Shown: in pieces, positions 62,577 through 64,000 of the stretch | How the letters are laid out: each line of letters starts with the position of its first letter | Numbering within the stretch: position 1 is the first letter of the stretch | Assembly (NCBI GenBank): GCA_000814665.1 | Contig: JWIH01000011.1 | Location: 62,001 to 126,000, forward strand | DNA: 64,000 nucleotides | Direction of reading: 5' to 3' | DNA from: Pseudoalteromonas flavipulchra NCIMB 2033 = ATCC BAA-314 | Lineage (GTDB): Bacteria > Pseudomonadota > Gammaproteobacteria > Enterobacterales > Alteromonadaceae | Program-made: the position numbers and the translations under genes | Notes under the pieces: generated by a model | Database searches by the model: none | The model's input: only the letters and a program-made list of their open reading frames with translations | Told to the model about the DNA's origin: nothing

Positions 62577-64000
62577 ATGCTTTTAGCTTTAAATGTTCAA
62601 AATTTTGCTATTGTTAGTGCGCTAAATATTGACTGGCATTGCGGCATGACCGCAATTACAGGTGAAACAGGCGCGGGTAAGTCCATTGCAATTGATGCGC
62701 TTTCTTTATGTCTCGGTGAGCGTGCTGATCCTTCTGCTATTCGTCCAGGCACCGACAAAGCGGATATCTCTGCTCAGTTTGATGTTTCAAACCTCCCTGC
62801 TGCCAAACGCTTTCTAACGGAGCATATGCTAGATAACGAAGAGAATGAATGTATCCTTCGTCGTGTTATTAGTAAAAGTGGGCGTAGTAAAAGCTACATC
62901 AATGGCTCCCCTGTTACTGCTGGCCAACAAAAGGAGCTTGGGCAACACCTTATTGCTATTCATGGGCAACACGCCCATCAGCTACTGCTAAAACCAGAAT
63001 ATCAACTGCACTTGCTTGATGCTTACGCAAACCACACGACTTTGTTACAAGCAGTTAAGGGCCAATATAATCACTACCATAAGCTGCAAAAAGAATATGC
63101 CGAACTACAAAAGTCACAACAGGCACAAGCCGCAAAAAAACAACTTCTTGAGTACCAAGTAGCGGAGCTTGACGAGTTTGCCCTACAAGAAGGCGAATAT
63201 GAAGATATTGAGAGCGAACATTCGCGCCTAAGCCATAGCCAAACCATTTTAGAACAATGCCACCGTGAGCTCTCTCGCCTTTATGAAAATGACGAGCAGA
63301 CTGTGTTATCGCAACTACAACAAAGTGCACAAGTGTTCTCTGAACTCACCAGTTTTGACAAAACTCTTGAGAATATTGCGCAAGTGCTTGAAGAAGCTGC
63401 AGTACAAGTGGAAGAAGCAAGTAGAGAGATCCGCAGTTATTCCGATTCAGTCGAACAAGATCCAATGAGACTACAAGAGCTAGAAGATAGACTCTCTCAA
63501 GCTCTGGATTTAGCTAGAAAGCATCAAGTTCAACCTGAATTGCTATATCAGCACCATCAAGCACTGCAACACGAGCTTGAGTCTATTAGCTCTGATTCTG
63601 CACGATTGGATGCACTAGAAGAAGAAATTGCTGAAGCCATCAACGCCTATAATCAAGCGGCGCTTGGATTAAGTCAAAGCCGCCAGCAAGCCAGTGCATC
63701 TCTTAACGAGCGTATTTCTGCAAGTATGAAAGAGCTTGCGATGGGTGATGGTCAATTTGAGATCCAGTTAACGCCTAATCTTGGCGCAAAACCGAGCCCT
63801 TTTGGGTATGACCACATTGAATTTTACGTCTCGACTAACCCAGGACAACCTTTACAGCCTATGGGTAAAGTTGCCTCGGGTGGTGAGCTATCTCGGATAA
63901 GCTTAGCCATTCAAGTGATTATCGCAACACGTGTTACGACACCCACTTTGATTTTCGATGAAGTTGATGTGGGGATCTCAGGTCCAACGGCTGCAACCGT
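62577..64000 (+). CDS. recN: DNA repair protein RecN (3' end beyond the window)
   Basis: An open frame from ATG 62577 encodes at least 474 residues of this SMC-like ATPase, which acts in double-strand-break repair. The Walker A is ITGETGAGKSIAIDALSL near residue 30, a long coiled coil spans ~160-340, and the ABC signature is VASGGELSRISLAIQ. The window ends inside Walker B and the next motif (LIFDEVDVGISGPTAA). Typical RecN is ~555 aa, so roughly 80 residues are missing at the C-terminal end. Two LexA boxes precede it. Confidence 0.95.
   Translation, partial: MLLALNVQNFAIVSALNIDWHCGMTAITGETGAGKSIAIDALSLCLGERADPSAIRPGTDKADISAQFDVSNLPAAKRFLTEHMLDNEENECILRRVISKSGRSKSYINGSPVTAGQQKELGQHLIAIHGQHAHQLLLKPEYQLHLLDAYANHTTLLQAVKGQYNHYHKLQKEYAELQKSQQAQAAKKQLLEYQVAELDEFALQEGEYEDIESEHSRLSHSQTILEQCHRELSRLYENDEQTVLSQLQQSAQVFSELTSFDKTLENIAQVLEEAAVQVEEASREIRSYSDSVEQDPMRLQELEDRLSQALDLARKHQVQPELLYQHHQALQHELESISSDSARLDALEEEIAEAINAYNQAALGLSQSRQQASASLNERISASMKELAMGDGQFEIQLTPNLGAKPSPFGYDHIEFYVSTNPGQPLQPMGKVASGGELSRISLAIQVIIATRVTTPTLIFDEVDVGISGPTAAT

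Overview
The window looks like a chromosome segment of a marine gammaproteobacterium, most probably Pseudoalteromonas or a close relative. The evidence is the grpE / nadK / recN neighbourhood, a complete cyoABCDE quinol oxidase operon, MotY of the sodium-driven polar flagellum, a YbiT-type ABC-F protein, secreted S46 and DUF885 peptidases, and a PM2-type (corticovirus) prophage. The species assignment is an inference from gene content.

From 1 to 40 kb lies ordinary host chromosome. In order it holds a CadC/ToxR-like membrane regulator; an HPP-family membrane protein divergent from a TetR regulator across a large double palindrome; cyoABCDE on the minus strand; a chemoreceptor; SoxR divergent from a flavodoxin-like reductase across a dyad; two secreted peptidases; a three-gene phospholipid cassette (CDP-alcohol transferase, CdsA-like, PlsC-like); a DUF2235 (Tle1-like) lipase with two tandem copies of a small putative immunity lipoprotein, the second frameshifted; ybiT; a cyclophilin with a C-terminal sorting tail; an amino-acid transporter; a large SNF2 helicase; motY; rnt; a FapA-like protein; and a stand-alone CARF/PD-(D/E)XK nuclease of the Card1/VC1899 (DUF1887) type.

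From 40.3 to 54.1 kb a tailless-phage prophage of about 13.8 kb is inserted in the 3' end of ssrA (tmRNA) and bounded by a 26-bp direct repeat. Rightward genes are a CI-like repressor with a 49-aa double-glycine-leader-like peptide, then excisionase and tyrosine integrase. Leftward comes an early operon: Cro/YdaS-like protein, small ORFs, an HUH replication initiator, a zinc-ribbon protein and the packaging ATPase. After a palindromic terminator the late operon carries a PM2 P2-like major capsid protein, many single-TM membrane proteins, a probable vertex/spike protein with a predicted beta-propeller, a muralytic P5-like protein and small lysis-region proteins. Two membrane-protein genes beside the repressor look like prophage cargo. 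Copies of a 19-bp operator at the cro/cI and xis/int promoters suggest one repressor controls both.

From 54.1 to 64 kb host chromosome resumes with the displaced ssrA terminator, a CHASE-PAS-HisKA-receiver hybrid kinase, a periplasmic family-3 solute-binding protein, a TPR protein, grpE with a sigma-32-like promoter, an HrcA-like repressor, nadK, a membrane-anchored hypothetical protein and the start of recN behind two LexA boxes; recN runs off the window end.
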